Part shown: positions 62,601 through 64,000 of the stretch, piece after piece
Numbering within the stretch: the stretch's first letter is position 1
Layout: every line of letters starts with the position of its first letter
NCBI RefSeq assembly: GCF_041296385.1
Contig: NC_091023.1
Span: forward strand, 12,462,924-12,526,923
Length of the DNA stretch: 64,000 nt
Direction of reading: 5' to 3'
Source: Aphelocoma coerulescens
Taxonomy: Eukaryota; Chordata; Aves; Passeriformes; Corvidae
The notes under the pieces: generated by a model
Told to the model about the DNA's origin: nothing
The model's database searches: none
What the model saw: only the letters and a program-made list of their open reading frames with translations
Position numbers and translations under genes: made by a program

Positions 62601-64000
62601 ATATCTATATTCAATGAATTTTGAGGTTTTGGTGCAGGATTGTCCAACCTTGATCTCACAGTGTAATTGAATTTTGTCTGTATTACTAGTGTATCTCAAG
62701 ATAGTTCTTCTAGGAACTATCCCAAAATTAGCCTACTTGCTTTCTTTATTTTATATTTCCCTTTTCCTTTTCTTTTTCCACTCTCTTTATATGCATCCTG
62801 CATGCATGCTTGTATGAGCAGGGACTGATACCACTAAGCGGTGTATAAGGTGGTATTACACCTTTATTAGATTAATGTATATCACCAGAGGTTTTAAGAA
62901 GTTCATTGAATCCATTTGAAAAGGAGATGACTTATATGTATAACTAACAGAGGGCAGAGTCTTCAAGTATATTTTTATTACAGATTTTCACATCTTGTCT
63001 AATTATATATATTACACTTAGCATGAATAGTTCATTCTAAATCATCACAGACAAATGTGTGTGTGAATATTATATGACATATGATTGTTTCTTTTGCTTC
63101 TGGACTCTGAGATGAGAATTAGAAATGTTTCTTCATATGGCTAATCGCCTAAATCCACAGGATCTAATTTATGTGGCTGAGTATGGATTCAGCAGTCTAG
63201 TTTTAAGCATCTGTTTTTGGCTGTACTGATCTTTAGCATTCTTTTCTTATTTTAATGAGGAATTTAACCTTTTAGTTGCTACTTCTTTTCAACTGGGCTC
63301 ATTTCAAAAGGAAACGGTTGCACACTGTTTCATGCAAACAGTTCTTTTTCTTCATATTCTCCCTGACACCAAAATAATGACACATGAATGTGTGCCATTC
63401 TTTTTTGGTCACAGGACCAGATAAAAAGTAGTCAAAATCTATGTTAATGTTTTTTTGTTCAGCTTTAAGTAGTTTTCCACTGTCCTTTTCACACAGCGGA
63501 ATAAACCAGACCCGTCTGACGCAGAGCCAAGGATAACAGTAATGCCTCCTCTGTCTTCTCCATTCTCCTCCCTCTCTCACAGAAATAAGAACAATATATT
63601 TCTCTATTATTTGGTAAGCCCAAACAAGTTAAGGCCCTGCATCAAATATTTTTTGAGCCTTTTAACATTTCTGAAGTATGATAACGTATTTAGTGTTGAT
63701 AATGTGACAAATAGTTTACTTATGTCATGCTTGTAAAAGTTTCCGTTGCCTTTATTGGGGTTGGAAACACTGCCAGAATGCCTGAGTAATCACTAGAACA
63801 GCTATTGGGCTGCAGATGAAGTCAATATTTGCTTGTGCTTCAAGTTGTGGTTATGTTTGTGTGGGAGCTTAAAACAGTGTCAATAAATGATATGAAGCCA
63901 TCTTTATGTGGAACACAATAGTAACTAAGGCAGTGTTCACTGTATTGTAATCGTACACAAGAAATATGCTCCTTACTCACTTTCTTCTGAAACATGACAC

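Larger units (their letters stand above)
51155..64000. other. Intergenic sequence to the window end, no gene recognised
   Basis: About 12.8 kb. A small CpG-bearing block at 53145-53305 contains TGACGTAG. The segments 56000-56165, 57180-57370 and 60660-60860 look like conserved non-coding DNA by composition. Simple repeats occur at 55797 (T18), 56240-56390 (TTTG-rich) and 59632 (C11). A GC-richer patch at about 61440-61640 is not recognised. The ORF pair at 52438-52764 (-) and 52583-52789 (+) overlaps on opposite strands and is unassigned. No exon with paired splice signals and a recognisable product was found. Confidence 0.7.

Noticed and set aside
1..64000. CRISPR arrays, operons, phage or toxin-antitoxin systems
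   Set aside because: No regularly spaced repeats, no bacterial ORF packing and clear eukaryotic introns; such systems are not expected and were not seen.

Overview
The window reads as a vertebrate nuclear genome, almost certainly a bird. The only protein-coding gene has two spliced exons with consensus GT-AG junctions. Nearly all the rest is AT-rich, repeat-poor intergenic DNA. The recognisable mobile elements are avian in type: two CR1 LINE 3' ends and two decayed ERVL-type LTRs. There is no sign of operons, bacterial genes, CRISPR arrays or plasmid/phage modules.

Region 1 (1-5.9 kb) is the 3' half of DIPK2A (also called C3orf58, DIA1, HASF or GoPro49) on the + strand. It comprises the end of intron 1, exon 2 (197-500), intron 2 (501-2938), the last coding exon (2939-3270) and a 3' UTR of about 2.6 kb. 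The UTR carries several AATAAA signals, the last and most convincing at 5869, and a CR1 3' end inserted in sense orientation. The two exons encode 211 residues, about the C-terminal half of a protein of about 430 residues. This half holds the divergent kinase catalytic loop and the cysteine-bearing C-terminus. The first exon and promoter lie upstream of the window.

Region 2 (5.9-64 kb) is a gene desert. No open reading frame there looks like a conserved protein or belongs to a convincing spliced gene. The longest, 175 codons at 17867-18394, is close to chance expectation. The desert holds two degenerate minus-strand LTRs (14.3-14.7 kb and 50.6-51.15 kb), a minus-strand CR1 stub (39.55 kb), probable traces of older amniote repeats (25.4, 27.0, 51.8 and 60.4 kb), and simple repeats: an (ATTTT)n array, a 29-base T run and a 19-base G run. 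Several AT-rich blocks are dense in homeodomain, POU and SOX-like words and look like conserved non-coding elements. In mammals DIPK2A is flanked by a long desert, so distal regulatory DNA is the most plausible content, but this cannot be shown from one sequence.

I found no previously undescribed molecular system. The most useful observations are the LTR assignments, which explain two pairs of overlapping ORFs, the CR1 within the DIPK2A 3' UTR, a possible non-coding exon near 18.1 kb, and the candidate regulatory blocks.
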